From Adiantum capillus-veneris (lineage: Eukaryota; Streptophyta; Polypodiopsida; Polypodiales; Pteridaceae), in assembly GCA_014529385.2 (NCBI GenBank), contig CM043971.1:26078769-26142768 (forward strand): a stretch of 64,000 nucleotides of DNA, in the 5' to 3' direction. The notes below the pieces were generated by a model. The model worked only from the letters and a program-made list of their open reading frames with translations, had not been told where the DNA came from and made no database searches. Positions 45,392-58,476 of this stretch are shown here, piece by piece (position 1 is the stretch's first letter; each line of letters opens with the position of its first letter). Both the position numbers and the translations under genes were made by a program.

Positions 45392-48300
45392 ATGGCTATG
45401 ACTATTCTCGTCAACGGATTTCCTTTTGGACAGCGTTCTGTTCCTCCTTTCCAAGGCCAAGGATTTCCAGGGTGGAAAGCAAAGATGTTGTTAATTCTTG
45501 AAGGCGATGAACTCTCTGATGTTGTCCTTGGAAATCGTGTTTGTCCGCCTCAGCCTATTGATACGGATCATGATAACGCACTTATTACTGAAGGACCTAT
45601 ATTTGAAGATTGGAATGTTGTGTATACGGATTGGCAATGACGTGATAAAGCAGCTCGTCGGTATATTCTTTCTGCTCTTAGTGATTCTCTTTTGCTTGAT
45701 ATGTATGAACTGCCTACGTCTCGCGACGTATGGAAGTACCTTATTGCAAACTTTCAGAAGAAATCTATTACATAAATACTTTATTTGAGAGGGTTACTTA
45801 ACAAACTACAATATGAAGTTGGTACTGCTATGATGGCACATATTGAGTCTTTCAAATCTATTATTAATCAACTTGCTGCTCCCGGTGATCCTGTTTCACA
45901 AAAGCAACTGATTACACTACTCCTTGATACGGTGAAGGACTCCTCTTATGATAACATTGTTACTATTCTCCCTAATAAAGATGGTCTTGATTTCGACCAA
46001 GCCTGCATGTCTTTAATTGAATACTCTAAACGTCAAGAACGATGTAATGCTGGTCATGATACAGCTATGATTTCACAAGAGGAGACTGAGTCACAACAGA
46101 TGGAACATGTTTTTTATGCTCGAAGACGTCCGTTTCAAAGAGGAAATCGCAGAGGTGGCCACCGTGGTAATATTTTCTCTCGTCTCAAATTTCCTAGTAA
46201 GCAATGTTCTTACTGCAGCAGAAATGGCCATACTGAAGATGATTGTTGGGCACGTCAATATGATGAAGAACACAATATTACTACGAAACAACCACGTTTA
46301 TCTAGAGACTCTACTTCTTCTTCTTGTGAATATTGTGGACGATCTAATCATCCCACTCATATGTGCTACAAGCGTCGATTTGACACAGATCGTAATAGAG
46401 CATATGCTATTGAACATCGAAACAACATTGTACCAGAAACAATCTGCGTCCTATGTTTTGTTTCTCCAGACAGAATACTTCATGTGCGTGATGGTTCACT
46501 TTTTATTGTTGATTCTGGTGCTACAGAAAATATGACATATCAGTCTAAGTGGTTCCATAACTATCATCCACTACCAGTTCAACGTGTTGTTTATCTTGTT
46601 GATGATACGACTTGTCAAGTGAAGGGTATTGGAGATTTATATCTTGGTACCTTATCTTCTTCCACTCAAATTTTGCGAGGAGTATTACATGTACCAGATC
46701 TTCAACGTAATCTTCTTTCAGTTGCTAGACTTGTTGATCTTGGTCTCTTTGTTGGATTTGATCATACCAAATGCCAAATTGAGAAAGATGGACAGACTAT
46801 AGCCACCGCTCCTCGAAACGGTAATTTGTTTGAACTCTCTCTCAATGATGCTGTAGCAAATGTTGTTACTGCTCCAGGTGATCATGATTGCAAAGTATGG
46901 CATCACCGTTTTGTTCATGCTGATTTCTCAAAACTCCTTGATCTTCAGCGTCGTGATCGTGTTCATGGCATGGATCTTAAAGCTCATCCCCATATGGGAA
47001 TTTTTGAGTTTTGTGCTCTTGGGAAACATAATCGTAAACCCTTTCCTCTTTCAAATACAACTCATTCTCATGACATATTGGATCTTGTTCATACTGATAT
47101 ATGTGGACCTCTACCTTCGTCGAGATCACAATATCGCTACTTTATTACTTTCATTGATGATTTCTCATGGTATACGACCGTAAATTTACCTTGACAAAAA
47201 TCTGAGGCCTTATCTGTTTTCAAACAATTCCACAAGGCTGCGGAACTTCAAATTGGTCGTCGTGTTAAGAAGCTGTGTAGTAATAATGGAGGCGAATATG
47301 TTTCTCGAGAGTTTGTGAATTACTGTGTTGACAGTGGAATTCATCATGAACACACTATTCCATATTCACCTCAACAGAATGGCGTTGCTGAACGAAAGAA
47401 TCGCACTATTCTCAATGCTGTAAGATGTATGCTGATTCATTCTGGGCTATCTTGTGTTTTCTGGGCTGAAGCTACTTTGACAGCAATATTTATTTAGAAT
47501 CATCTTCCTACTACTGCACCCTCTGGTAAGATACCCATCACAACATGGATAGGTGACATTCCTTCTGTATCTCATTTCAAAACCTTTGGATGTATTGCTT
47601 ATATTCATGTTCCCAAAGAAACACGAACAAAGCTTGATGCTCCTGGTCTTAAAGTTATTTTTATTGGATATTCTCACACTTCCAAAGGCTACAAATTCTA
47701 TGACCCTTCCTCCAAGAAAGTAATTGTGAATCGTGATGCTACTTTTAACGAACAGCTTATGGGAGGTTCATGGTCCATGGATGATTCTGATGATACTAAA
47801 TCATTGCTTCAGGCTTTTCCATTTGTTTCAGATGATGAAACTCTTCCTATAGAGAAACTTTCCTCTTCACAACCATCCATTCCGAATGCTACCAATGATG
47901 ATATTGATATTTTTGTTGATCTGCCTATTGATTTTGAACATGGCTCATGTCATGTTTATGATGATGATATTGTTGACAATGCTTTTTCTACTTCTGAAGA
48001 TCCCGTTACTTATGATGAAGCTATCTCTTCACCACAAAAGGATCAATGGAAAGAGGCTATGGAAGCAGAGTACGATTCTCTTATCTCTAAAGGTACATGG
48101 ATACTAACTGAATTACCTCTTGGTCGTACAACTATTAAGTGTAAGTGGGTGTATAAGACAAAAGTAAAAGCAGATGGATCTTTTGACAAGTTCAAGGCAC
48201 GTTTAGTTGCAAAAGGTTACTCCCAAGTAACTGGTGCTGATTATCAAGAGACCTTTTCACCAGTTGTTCGTATTGCAAGTGTTCGAGTTTTATTGGCATT

Positions 48301-49579
48301 TGCTGTTCAATTTGATTTAGAAGCTCATCAAATGGATGTACGAACTGCTTTTCTTAACGGTGACTTGGAAGAGGAAATTTATATGGAACAACCAGAAGGG
48401 TTTGATATTCCAGGTAAAGAAGACCTTGTTGCTCAAGTGCATAAGGCACTATATGGTCTTAAACAAGCTTCGCGAGCCTGGTATACAAAATTTGATCTTT
48501 TTCTCACCTCTAAAGGATTCATCTCTTGCTCTTCAGACCCCAACTTATACATAAAACGCCAAGGTAGCAGTTTTGTGATTCTTGCTCTTTATGTGGATGA
48601 TACCATCCTTGTTTCCAATGACTTAGGATTTCTTCAGCAAGTGAAAAAGTTATTGTATTCTGCATTTGATATGGTGGATCTTGGAGAGATTCACTCGTGT
48701 CTTGGCATTCAAATCCAACGGAATCGTACAAAAGGTATTTTATTTCTTCGACAATCACAGTTTATTGCAGATACTATTCAAAAGTTTGGTATGGAATCTG
48801 CACATTCAACCAACACACCTTGTCTTGCGAGCTCTATGAAGAACACTTCTGACAATGGCGGTCAACTTGTCACAAATCAGCCTTATGCTAACTTGATTGG
48901 ATGTCTTCAGTTTGTTGGCATGAACACTTGTCCTGATATTCTGTTTGTTGCTAATTATCTTGGACAACATCTTGCACTTCCTTCTCTTAAGCATTGGTCT
49001 GCAGCAAAGCGTGTGTTGAAATACTTGAAAGGCACTACAGATTTTGGTTTGGTCTATCGACGACAACTCACATCGAACTCTATACAATCTCTTTCTCTTT
49101 TGGGTTACACGGATGCAGACTGGGCAAGCTCACATGTATCTATGCGATCTACTAGTGGAAACTGCTTCTTTATAAATGGTTGTCTTGTTTCTTGGACCAG
49201 CAAGAAACAACGTTGTGTTGCACTTTCTACGACTAAGTCAGAATATGTTGCAGCATCACTTGCAGCTCGTGAGTTGATATGGCTTCGACAAATGCTGGTT
49301 GATATTGGTCAATCTCCTCTTTTTAGCACACCCTTGCGGTGTGACAACCAAAGTGCTATTAGTCTTGCAAAAGACTATGTTCAACATAATAAGTCAAAGC
49401 ACATTGCTGTCCATTATCATTATGTCAGGTATGAAGTACGCAAAGGAACCATTATGGTTGAACACTGTCCAAGTGATCATATGATTGCAGACATTCTGAC
49501 CAAAGGCCTCAACGAGTCACGTTTCATCCTCTTGCGCTCGGAGCTTGGAGTTTCTTCGGCCTCACTCTTTCTAGATTAG
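45392..49579 (+). pseudogene. gag-pol: Copia Gag-Pol polyprotein, one frame with four stops
   Basis: From ATG 45392 (MAMTILVNGFPFG) 1395 codons run in one frame, broken by TGA 45638, TAA 45773, TGA 47192 and TAG 47495; no frameshift is needed. Domains: Gag; two complete CCHC zinc knuckles (starting at codons 272 and 312); protease DSGA at 374-377; integrase with a zinc site from His504 whose first Cys appears to be Phe, and catalytic D569, position 631 now Asn (SNNGGEY where SDNGGEY is usual) and E667, 35 residues apart; reverse transcriptase with YVDD at 1067-1070; RNase H starting near TDADW (1241). The last 694 codons (reverse transcriptase and RNase H) are uninterrupted. Confidence 0.93.
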
Positions 49580-49827
49580 CTTCTTTGCTATTGTAATAGC
49601 TTTGTACATATGACATTGTAATCCTATAGGTACCATGCACTATGCACACTCCACATCTGTACATTGTGATCTTTGAGTCACTTGTATATTTGTACATAGA
49701 TGCACAGTTCACTTTCACATCATCATCACTGGTTCATATTTTCACATTGTATAGGGGCTTGGGTTTTTCCCTTGAACTCCCCAAGGGTTTTTTCATCCAA
49801 AGCTAGAGACCTTTGTTTGAGTGGGGG
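49580..49827 (+). other. Copia 3' untranslated block with polypurine tract
   Basis: It ends TTTGAGTGGGGG (PPT, about 49816-49827) before the 3' LTR. The preceding text with CCCCAAGGGTTTTTTCATCC is nearly the same as the reverse complement of 13160-13220 in element A. Confidence 0.8.
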
Positions 49828-49970
49828 TGTTGGAGCTATATATGGCTCACTCTACTCAACTTAGTCTCACCTATATATTTGTATCTTGTCCTCAATATGA
49901 ATTAGTCTTTGGGAGCGTACATGGTGTGTCTCTTGTCTCGTCTCTCTCTCCTTCTCTCTACATCTAAACA
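49828..49970 (+). repeat. 3' LTR of the copia element
   Basis: 143 bp, TGTTGGAGC ... CATCTAAACA, followed by GTATT. Confidence 0.95.
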
Positions 49971-49975
49971 GTATT

Positions 49976-51660
49976 AATATGTTCAAAGAAGACTATATCT
50001 TTTGCCAAAAAATACCAATGGAGAACTTAAAAGAGTAAGAGAAAGCATGCATGATTGATGGTAAGCATGTAACCTTATTATTTTTTAATTGAAAACGAAG
50101 ATGCACTATTAACATGTCCCTTTAGTTCAAATGATTAACTGCAAATGAGTCCAACAAAATGCAAACCAAAAACATTGAATCCAATTAGATCACTTGAATT
50201 CAATTTAAAGAGAATTTGAACCATAGCATTGTTCATGAGGCCTCAATTTTCTACATTTTAAAGCAATTAAGTCAAATGCTAGACCCAAATGCTTCCAATC
50301 AATAGCATTTCAAATAAAGTTATCCTAAACCCAAATTGAGTACATCACAACTAGGTCTAGAGGCATCAAATGAGTGGGATTGAGATAAATTGAATTAAAT
50401 TTCATGTTGATTGAATGTCAAACACGTCCGACATAGAGAACTTTAATCATAAATGAGTTAAATTAGTGCATTAAAGTGTAACAAGTTCAAGTAACAATTG
50501 ATAAAACATGGGTGCATAACCTTGATGTTTTGATCAGATGTATGTATGATTTCACTCATTTGTGACTGTCATTGAAAATGAGTGGACCAAAAGAGTGAAA
50601 TCGAGTTTCATTCTATTGAAATGAGTTTGACCAAGAAAAATTGAGTTTAGAGGAGTCAATTTACTAAGTGGCATTAGATCTATTTCAATTGGTTTTTGTA
50701 CAATAAACCCTAAGTAGCTATAATTGTGTGTAAATGGTAACACTTATATCTATTTCTAGATAAACAAACTTACTCTCGACAATTATGGTTTGAGAGCTTT
50801 GACTCATTAGAAACTCTTACCCAATGGTTACCATTTACACAAGTAAATGGTGATATCTATTTCTAGATAAACAAACATTCTCTCAACAACCATGTTTGAG
50901 AGCTTTGACTCATTCAAAACTCTTACCCGGTTCTTCTACTTTGTACCACAAAAGAAGATCAACTAAGCTTGTTGAAAACTTTGAAGAAATCTAGGTTTTA
51001 AATACACCTCCACATTAATATTTTGACCTTGTATTCCAACATAATATGGAAGATGTAAGTATTTTGATTTAATAAAGTTATAACTTTATGCTTGTGGTCC
51101 AAGCTTATGGACATATTTTGAGAAGTTAATGAGACTTTTGAATAATCAACACAACGTGGACTGTACTTCTAGGGTATCCAATTTACATTTGAATTGGATG
51201 TTTTCTTCCTATAGATTGTGATCTAGTTTGTGTTTAGGATTGTATCATTGATATTATTTGGAGGAATATAACATAAATTGTTCAAAACAATTACAATAAT
51301 CTCCATCATCTTGTAATATCTTTTCCTCTCTAAGGACAGTGTGTGCAGTGGTGGTACTTGCAAATCAATGATAGAGTGTGTGAGATATAAATTTTTTTGA
51401 TCCCTTCCCTTTTATAGCTTTGTCTATAACTATGAGACTTTATTTTGTTTTTTTATTTATATTGGAAAAATAATATATCAATTAAGAAACTTAGTTGATG
51501 ATCGAGCGAGTGACCATGATATTTGTCAATAATTAGTTGTTTAACTATGCTTAATGAATTTTTACTAAAATGAAATTAGGGGTAGACAAACTTACTACAA
51601 TAAGAGTCAATTACTTGATCCATAGTAAGTGAAAATGTACCAAATGAAACACCCTTTGCT
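49976..51660. other. No gene recognised; 107-bp tandem duplication inside
   Basis: AT-rich with short frames only. A 107-bp block is duplicated at about 50729-50835 and 50836-50940 (both contain TATCTATTTCTAGATAAAC and GAGAGCTTTGACTCATT). Confidence 0.5.
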
Positions 51661-51661
51661 A

Positions 51662-51890
51662 TAAAGGAGTTTCTAAACTACCAGATGAGGATGCCAAAGA
51701 GCTAGCTACTATGTAGGAGTTCATGACTTACTAGATGAACTTACTAGATGAAGACGTCCAAGAACAGGCTTCTATATAGGAGTTTATGATTTACTAGATG
51801 AACATACTAGATCAGAACGTCTAAGAGCAAGTTACTATATAGAAGTTTGTGATTTGCTAGATGAATTAGAAAATTGCTAGCTTACTTGCT
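51662..51890. repeat. 63-bp tandem repeat, about 3.5 copies
   Basis: GGAGT(T)-T-ATGA-TTACTAGATGAAC units are spaced 63 bp (51718, 51781, 51844), with a shorter first unit 50 bp earlier. Related text occurs in inverted orientation near 39366-39420. Confidence 0.7.
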
Positions 51891-52063
51891 AGATTAGATG
51901 TGAAAGCTCCTACTTGTAACTAGGAATTATTGAGCGTGTACTGTAACTTGCTATCTAGAAACACGTCCAAAGCTCCTTGTGCAATTGAAAGAGACAAAAC
52001 AATGCTAAGGTGGTAAAATAATCCTGCAGTGCAATATCGAATCAACAGCATAACTACATAACA

Positions 52064-52786
52064 ATGGTGGATGTGGCTGGTGGGCGTAGGGTGGTGGAGG
52101 TGGAGGTGCTGGCCTCTGCGGCAGAATATAATAATGGGGCCTCGTTGGCGCCGTCGGCGGACTGCATGAAGGTGGGAGAGCATTTGCCCGAGTTTTCGTC
52201 TGGCCATTTCATCGCCCATTATCCCGGCTCCTCCTTTGCCTTCCACATGGCTGTAGGTAATCCAGCTACACCGTGCCTGCACGGCGCGCCTCTGGGCTGG
52301 GCGCCGATGCGGATGCCGTGGTTGGCGTTGCCCACGTGTATGTGCTCTTCCCCATGCCCTGCCTCCACACGCGCCTCACTCCCCATGAGCACCTCACCAT
52401 TGCCCGTCTTCTGCACAATCATGCCGCTATCTCTAACTCTCCTTAGCAGCTTAATTATGCGTCATGAAGACATTAATGATTTAGTCAAGTCTCTACTGGC
52501 GCTGCGTCTACTAAGGCGCTCTCGCGCCAAGCGGGTGTGCATGTCCTAGGGTCGCTTTGGCGCAGCGAGGGTAGCTCCCCATGAAGATATTCAACAGGAG
52601 TTAATTATCATGACATCCAGCTTGACATCCACGACAGTGAAGGCGATGGAGAAGGCAGATGAAGGTTGTACACACATTAATAGTGCAGATCAGGAGGACG
52701 AAGAGATCACATTAGAGGTGCAAAGCCCGCAGGTATACACACAGCTTATGCTGAAGCTGACGGTGATGATAAAAGCAAAGCATTAG
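52064..52786 (+). pseudogene. GC-rich coding-like frame, unidentified, one stop
   Basis: A frame of 241 codons starts at ATG 52064 and is interrupted once by TAG at 52547. The second part (HEDIQQELIIMTSSLTS, then an acidic NSADQEDEEITLEV) has normal protein composition, and the region is more GC-rich than its surroundings. No family is recognised. The opposite strand also has open frames (52282-51920, 52422-52219), so coding strand is uncertain. It could be a host gene remnant. Confidence 0.25.
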
Positions 52787-53276
52787 GCTCCAAAGCTTGA
52801 AACCATTAGCGAATGAGGACAAGAATCATGATCTCATGAAACCATGAGCCAATGAGGACAGCATCGGAAACAAGCTTGCATAAGTTACATTATATCTTAT
52901 AAGGCACCTCGGCAATGTTGGAATAAAATAAAATATCACAGCTGTCATGTCTCGAGAAAGCAAGAGACACCAATACCTTTTCATATCCATGCACGCACCC
53001 CTATAACTGTAACCACAATCATGGAATGAAACAAGCCCGACTACCCGCCTATCGCTGCGTATATCTCTCTCTCTCTCTCTTTGTATCTGAATCTCTCTCC
53101 TTCTCTGTGTAACACACACACACAGTAATGTAATCTCTCTTTCTCTAATACCTTACCATGCTATCTCTGATAGTGGATGCCCTCCTGGGACATCCTGTCA
53201 ATAGGCAAGCAGCTTGTCACCTCTCCTTTCACACTCAATGAGCCAATTGAGTTTAGCAATTGAATCAATGCTAATT
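52787..53276. other. No gene recognised
   Basis: Short CT and CA tracts near 53065-53125 only. The minus frame at 53119-52826 is low complexity at its start and has no domain. Confidence 0.4.
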
Positions 53277-53790
53277 TAATTTAATCTCTTAGCATATCCT
53301 CTAGCACTTGATTACCATGTTCAGTTTGACCATCCATTTGAAGATGATCTGCAATATTGATGTTCATGTATGTGCCCAATCATTTAAACACAACCCTCCA
53401 AAAATGACTATTAAACTTGGGATCACCATCGCTCAAATTGTTTTTGGGTCACTCATATATTTTATACATATTTTCAACAAATGACTTATCTAACTCTAGA
53501 GATTTAATTGTGGACTTGGTGGGTAAAGCACCACAAAGGAGGTTAAAATGACTTACCTTTATCATCCTCATCACCAATAGTCTCCACTTCATTCATCTTG
53601 GTCTGTAGTATCTCATCAATCACTTTGTTCAATCATTCAAAATTTTGATGGCCTTCCTCTCTGCATCGAAAGTATAATACAAGTCTTTGCCCTCTTTCAT
53701 GGAATTGTGGGCCTTAGTGCTAGAACACATGAGATTTCTTCGTTTGATTGCATTTCCATTCCACCTATAAGGGAAGTGTCCTCGTTGCTA
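53277..53790 (-). pseudogene. Ty3 integrase relic, truncated duplicate
   Basis: Copy of 7826-8340. It starts abruptly inside the integrase-derived sequence at the duplication boundary, so the more 3' pol and LTR present in copy 1 are missing here. Confidence 0.65.
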
Positions 53791-55470
53791 TTGTGCATTG
53801 TGACCTTGAATATTTGGAAAAGACTGATGAGGTGGGTTTCAAGGACTTTCTATAGCATTATTAGAACGATGGTTCCTTTGAAACATCGTGCTACTCTAGT
53901 TAAAATCAACAAAGCCTGCACCCTTCACTTGAAACTTCAACAATTCTTGCAAGCCCTCAAAAAACTTCATCTTCAATCGATCGCCAGTCGAGTTTATTTA
54001 TGTGGACACAATAATCTCTCTTTGTACTCGTCGATGATAAGAACTCTCTTGTCTACTTCATGCTGCTTGAAACCATAGAATTCGATCTTCTTTTCCACAT
54101 TGTAGTAAGAAGAGCTTACCTTTTCTCAGCCGATGCCCAACATTTCTACACTTTCATCAGTACAAGTCTACATGTACAATTTCCACCATAGCTTTTCAAT
54201 GTTATAAAGTTGCAAGATTTCTATCGTTTCCTTTGCTTCTTTAACTTTCCTTTGTCAGCATTCTCATGCTTGTTATTAAGATCTTCAATGATCCGTTAGC
54301 ATGTATGGTACTATAACGCAGTGCAACAAGAATTGAGAAGACATGATGATATCCCACATGGACCTTCATCCAACTTGAGCACCTAAAAATCCCTTACAAG
54401 CCCACCTAAGCCTTATGTGACCAAGGCATAGATATTGGCATACCATCCACACTTAAAGCCACCATTGGCTATCATTGGTATGCCATTGGTATTGCACACA
54501 CATGAGCCCTCCCCAAAGTCTTGCAACAAAGGGGCCTTGAGCTCACCATGTCAATGTAAACAACCAAGTTTTTTACCACTTGAATACTCAGCTTAGTTGT
54601 TTACTATTTCAAATAAATCTATTGATAAGTTGAAAGTCGATAGTTATTCAAATCTATTTTCAAATTCTCTCAATAAATCCAATGGAAAGAGACATTTGTT
54701 GCATTGTTGCGCTCACTTTAGAAAAATATTTTTTGTAACATTCTCTTTATCTTTGATAAAGTGGCTTGTTTAAAAGATGCCCATGTAGTCCATCCATAGT
54801 TTGAATATCATCAACTCTTGCTCGTAGTTCAAGCACCACAACCAAAGCAAAGGTCCCAGCTACAACTTTCCTATCTACCCCCTTGTATTCCATAGCCTTC
54901 AAATCAACCAAGCCCTCATCCTAGCTAGTGAGCTTCTCCAGCCATTGTAGCATGATTTTATGATCGGTGTTTCCTTAACCGGCGAATCTACCCATTGGGG
55001 GATTACCCTATATAAAGGGAAAAAGGTTTGTAAGTGAGGCATGTTACAGTCTATGTGGTGTTACAAACTAGGGGCTTAAGGTCTTCATGGGCACCCACAC
55101 AATAGAGATGTGAGGTGAGTAGGAAAAAGAAAAGAAAAGGCATGGCAAACAATTTTTAGAGAGTAGAGAAGGGAGGGGGATGATGGATTTTCATAGCTTA
55201 TACTAAGCACTAGAAGGGTTGGCTGGTCTCACCATAGAGACCAGAACCCCTCATTTTTCCCTTGCACAACTTTTTGGCCATGTTCCAGTGGTTTTCATGC
55301 ATTTTTGTGCAAGTTGCATTTTGGACATCATCAACCCCGTTTTCCATGTCACATCAATCATGGCAATGTGACTCTTGTGAAACAAAAAGCGAATAAAAAT
55401 AAAGGGTTTTTCATGACTTCAAGGAGGAGAAGGGGAGGAAGGGGGGGTGACCAAAGAAGGGGGATCTCTT

Positions 55471-55471
<1 letters not shown>
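53791..55471. other. No gene recognised (duplicate of 8341-10021)
   Basis: Same unassigned sequence as copy 1 with scattered substitutions and a 1-2-bp indel near 54110. Confidence 0.35.

Positions 55472-55537
<66 letters not shown>
55472..55537. repeat. (CT)n microsatellite, 66 bp
   Basis: Duplicate of the 44-bp tract at 10022. Confidence 0.95.
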
Positions 55538-55538
<1 letters not shown>

Positions 55539-55750
55539 GTGCAGTCATTTTTTACCTAGTAGACAATAGTTCACTCTTTTAATCATAACTTTTTCATTGG
55601 AACTCCGATTTGGGTGATCTATAGCCTCAATCGAAGAGCACAACATCTTGTAAATATAAATGTTTAAAGTTATGAAAGGTGTTTCTATAGCACAATTTAT
55701 TAAGTGAACATGTTCAAGAAAGTTGACTTTCATCTCTTATTTTACATACA

Positions 55751-57365
55751 ATGTCTTCCGGCACTCGCAAGGGTTCTTCTTCTTCAAACAAGGTCCACAG
55801 TGATTGTGGAAAATGATCCCAAATCTCCCAAGTGTGGAGATAGCAACGCAACTACTTAACCAATGACATCAAAAACCATGATCATGGCATACTTGGTATC
55901 ATTGCAAGAGACCATAAACAAACAAGGTGAAGACTTATAGGCACTTGCAATGGAGAATAGCATGCTACTGGTACTTGTGGTTGAGAATGGGAATCTCAAG
56001 AGGACACTTGAGATGCAAACAACATGTTTGATGAAACTTGAAGAAGAAGTCAAGGAATGCAAACTCTCTCTTGTGGACTTGAATGCTTTGAAGGAGTGCA
56101 TGAGAAAAGTAGAGGATGACCATGTATTGAAAGAGGAGAAATATGACACCATGATCTAGGATGTATGCGACATGAAAAATATATACACAAACAAGTCTTG
56201 GGATGATGTATGTGGTAACAATGTGGTTCCTAATTCCACACTCATGCAAGCTACGGCTCAAACAAACAATGTTGAGAATGTGGATGTGGAAGAGTTAAGG
56301 GAACGGGAGCGACGTTCTAAGAACATTTTGATTCATGGCATTCCCAAAGAGAAGTTAGAGACGCCTCTTTCTCTTGCCATTGTTATCAAAGATCTCTTCA
56401 AAACCCACTTTGACATATACGGAGTTATGGTCTATCAAGAATATAGAGTGGGTAAGCAAGGAGATTCTTGCTCAAGAGAACGACCAATTGTATGCACCAT
56501 GCCGGATGAGGCCAAACAAAAGATTATCCTTGATAATAGTTGGATCTATTTGAGGGATACAAAATGTTTTGTATGTGAAGATCACACTATTAAGAAACAA
56601 AATATGCATCGTAAGGCATACAAGGAGAAGAATAAGAAAAACACAGAGATCTCTCACGAAGAAAATATACCCAAGGAGGAGAAAAGTCCCTCGAGCAAAC
56701 AGGGATGCACGACCTATGAGGCCAAGTTACAATTGAAAATATGCCTTTGGAATTACAATGGATACCCATGGAATGCGGGGGTTGGCATTGAAGAACTAGC
56801 AAGCAAAGCCAATTTTGTACTTCTGGTTGAAACTTGGGAGCATGATACACAAAGGATTAACGGCTTGGAGGATTACAATGTACATTCATTGATGTGGTCA
56901 AAGAATCTTAAGAAACGAAGAGGTCAAGGAGGGATAACATGTATGGTTAAGAAAGTATTGAAAGATTTTGTATCAATTGTGAAAAATGATAAGTACAAAC
57001 GTTACGTATGGATGAAAATTATGACACCAAAAAGAGCTCCTATTTCTGTAGCCGGTTGCTACATTCCTCATCATGATTTCCCCTTTTATGCTTGCATAGA
57101 TAGTGATCATCCATTTTTTGATTTAGAAGAGTACATTGCTTATTTCAAAGGGGAAGGTGATTTTCTCGTATTTGAGGATATGAATGCTCACACAAAAACA
57201 TTGCAACATGATCTACCATACATTTCAAGGGAGTTGGAGGAAGTTCACTTGTATTGCCGATCAAATTGTATGTTGTTGACCAAGAATGGAGCTAGGATTC
57301 TGCATGGGCAATCAAGGGAGCAGATCTAGATGGTGAACAATGACTTTGTTGGTTGGGTAAGATAG
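55751..57365 (+). pseudogene. LINE-like ORF1/endonuclease pseudogene, copy 2 (longest open part 56172-57329)
   Basis: The 385-codon open part joins an ORF1-like RNA-binding segment (about residues 44-145, with RRSKNILIHGIPKE, YRVGK and RPIVCTMPDEAKQKII), a Lys/Glu-rich linker and an EEP endonuclease domain (from about 188: NYNG at 194-197, VETW at 219-222, CYIP at 296-299, EDMNAH at 335-340, keeping the Asp that copy 1 lost). It ends in TAG at 57327 where copy 1 has TGG. The C-terminal part of EEP and any reverse transcriptase are absent. Upstream, in-frame stops separate the coiled-coil piece at 55950-56159. I read it as a LINE-derived relic; a domesticated gene is less likely given the stops. 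Confidence 0.55.
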
Positions 57366-58471
57366 CTATGTCATAATCTGTTAGAAGTTGCAAGGTAGTG
57401 GGTGCGCCAAGGTGGCATGATGCAATCCATTTCTACCACTTCTTCAATTGGTGCTTAGCATTGCCCAATGAAAAGGAGCTTCAATTGGCTCAAACCAAGG
57501 AGAAAAATGAGATGCTTGGAGCTTGAATTAATGATCAAGGGCACAAAGATGGATGGTAACCAATGACTTGGTCGGCTGGGAAAGATAGTTATGTCATTTG
57601 TGTGTGTGCCAAGACTTGTCCTTCCCCATTTCTCTTCGGATAATTACGGGCTAGAAGAAGGGCATTGTGGCACAATAATAAGGTCAAGAAGGGGATTATA
57701 TTCTTTCTGACACTCTTAGATATTCAAAGGATAATAGGAAGATCAGGGAAGAATCAAAGTGTTGTAGATTTTAAGGGGAAGATTACATATTAGAATGAGA
57801 AAGTTTGCACCCTCGCCCACACTACCCTTTGTTAGCAACCTTATTGTCCTTTGGTCACAAACATGTCACAAACAATTAATGAGAAATTAATTATGATAGC
57901 ATAGTGTTGTTAACGATTAGGTTTTGTAATCAAGTTCCACTTTGGTAAACATTATTAATTTTCAGTATTCATGGTTCCATTTGTAAGAATTCTAGGTGTC
58001 ATTTGAGCCAAGTGCTTTGTGCTATGTGTCCCCTCTCACTATTTTCCCATAGTCAGACGCCCAACGTCTTCTCGGCTTAGCTTACAAACCTATATCCCCT
58101 AACAACAAAGAAGAAAGATAGGCCCTACTCTTTTTGCTTGTTTTTGGTGACGCCAATCTCCATGATGTCATTTCTCAAAAAAAACACAAATAAGAAGAAA
58201 AACATATCTCCTCCTCCCTCTGACTTTTCTCGTTCTTGGTTTTTCCAAAGCTCGCTCAGCGTCTTTTTGAGATTCCTTAAAGCCTTCTCCCCAAGCTTCC
58301 CTCAAGCTCCTTCTTATCTTCTACACAAAAAAAACACTTGTTTTTCTTAGTTTACTCTCCTCTCCTGCCTACATCTCCTACTTTTTTGCATCCCTTCCAC
58401 AACATTCGATTTATATAACATGGCTCATCTATTCCTCAAGGTTTTGGAGAGGGGGTGCCAACGATGTCGTC
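57366..58471. other. No gene recognised (duplicate of 11894-12999)
   Basis: About 1.5% different from copy 1 by eye, including a cluster of changes near 58072. Confidence 0.4.
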
Positions 58472-58476
58472 CTCAT

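Larger units (their letters stand above)
44476..49970 (+). mobile_element. Copia (Pseudoviridae-type) LTR retrotransposon, 5.5 kb
   Basis: Two 143-bp LTRs flank a single-frame Gag-Pol with copia domain order (integrase before reverse transcriptase). GTATT at 44471-44475 and 49971-49975 is the target duplication. PBS and PPT are in place. The LTRs differ at five sites (3.5%). The leader (44631-45391) has no credible ORF. Four in-frame stops make this copy defective. Its block from about 49740 to the 3' LTR resembles that of elements A-D, so a relative may have driven their movement. Confidence 0.95.
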
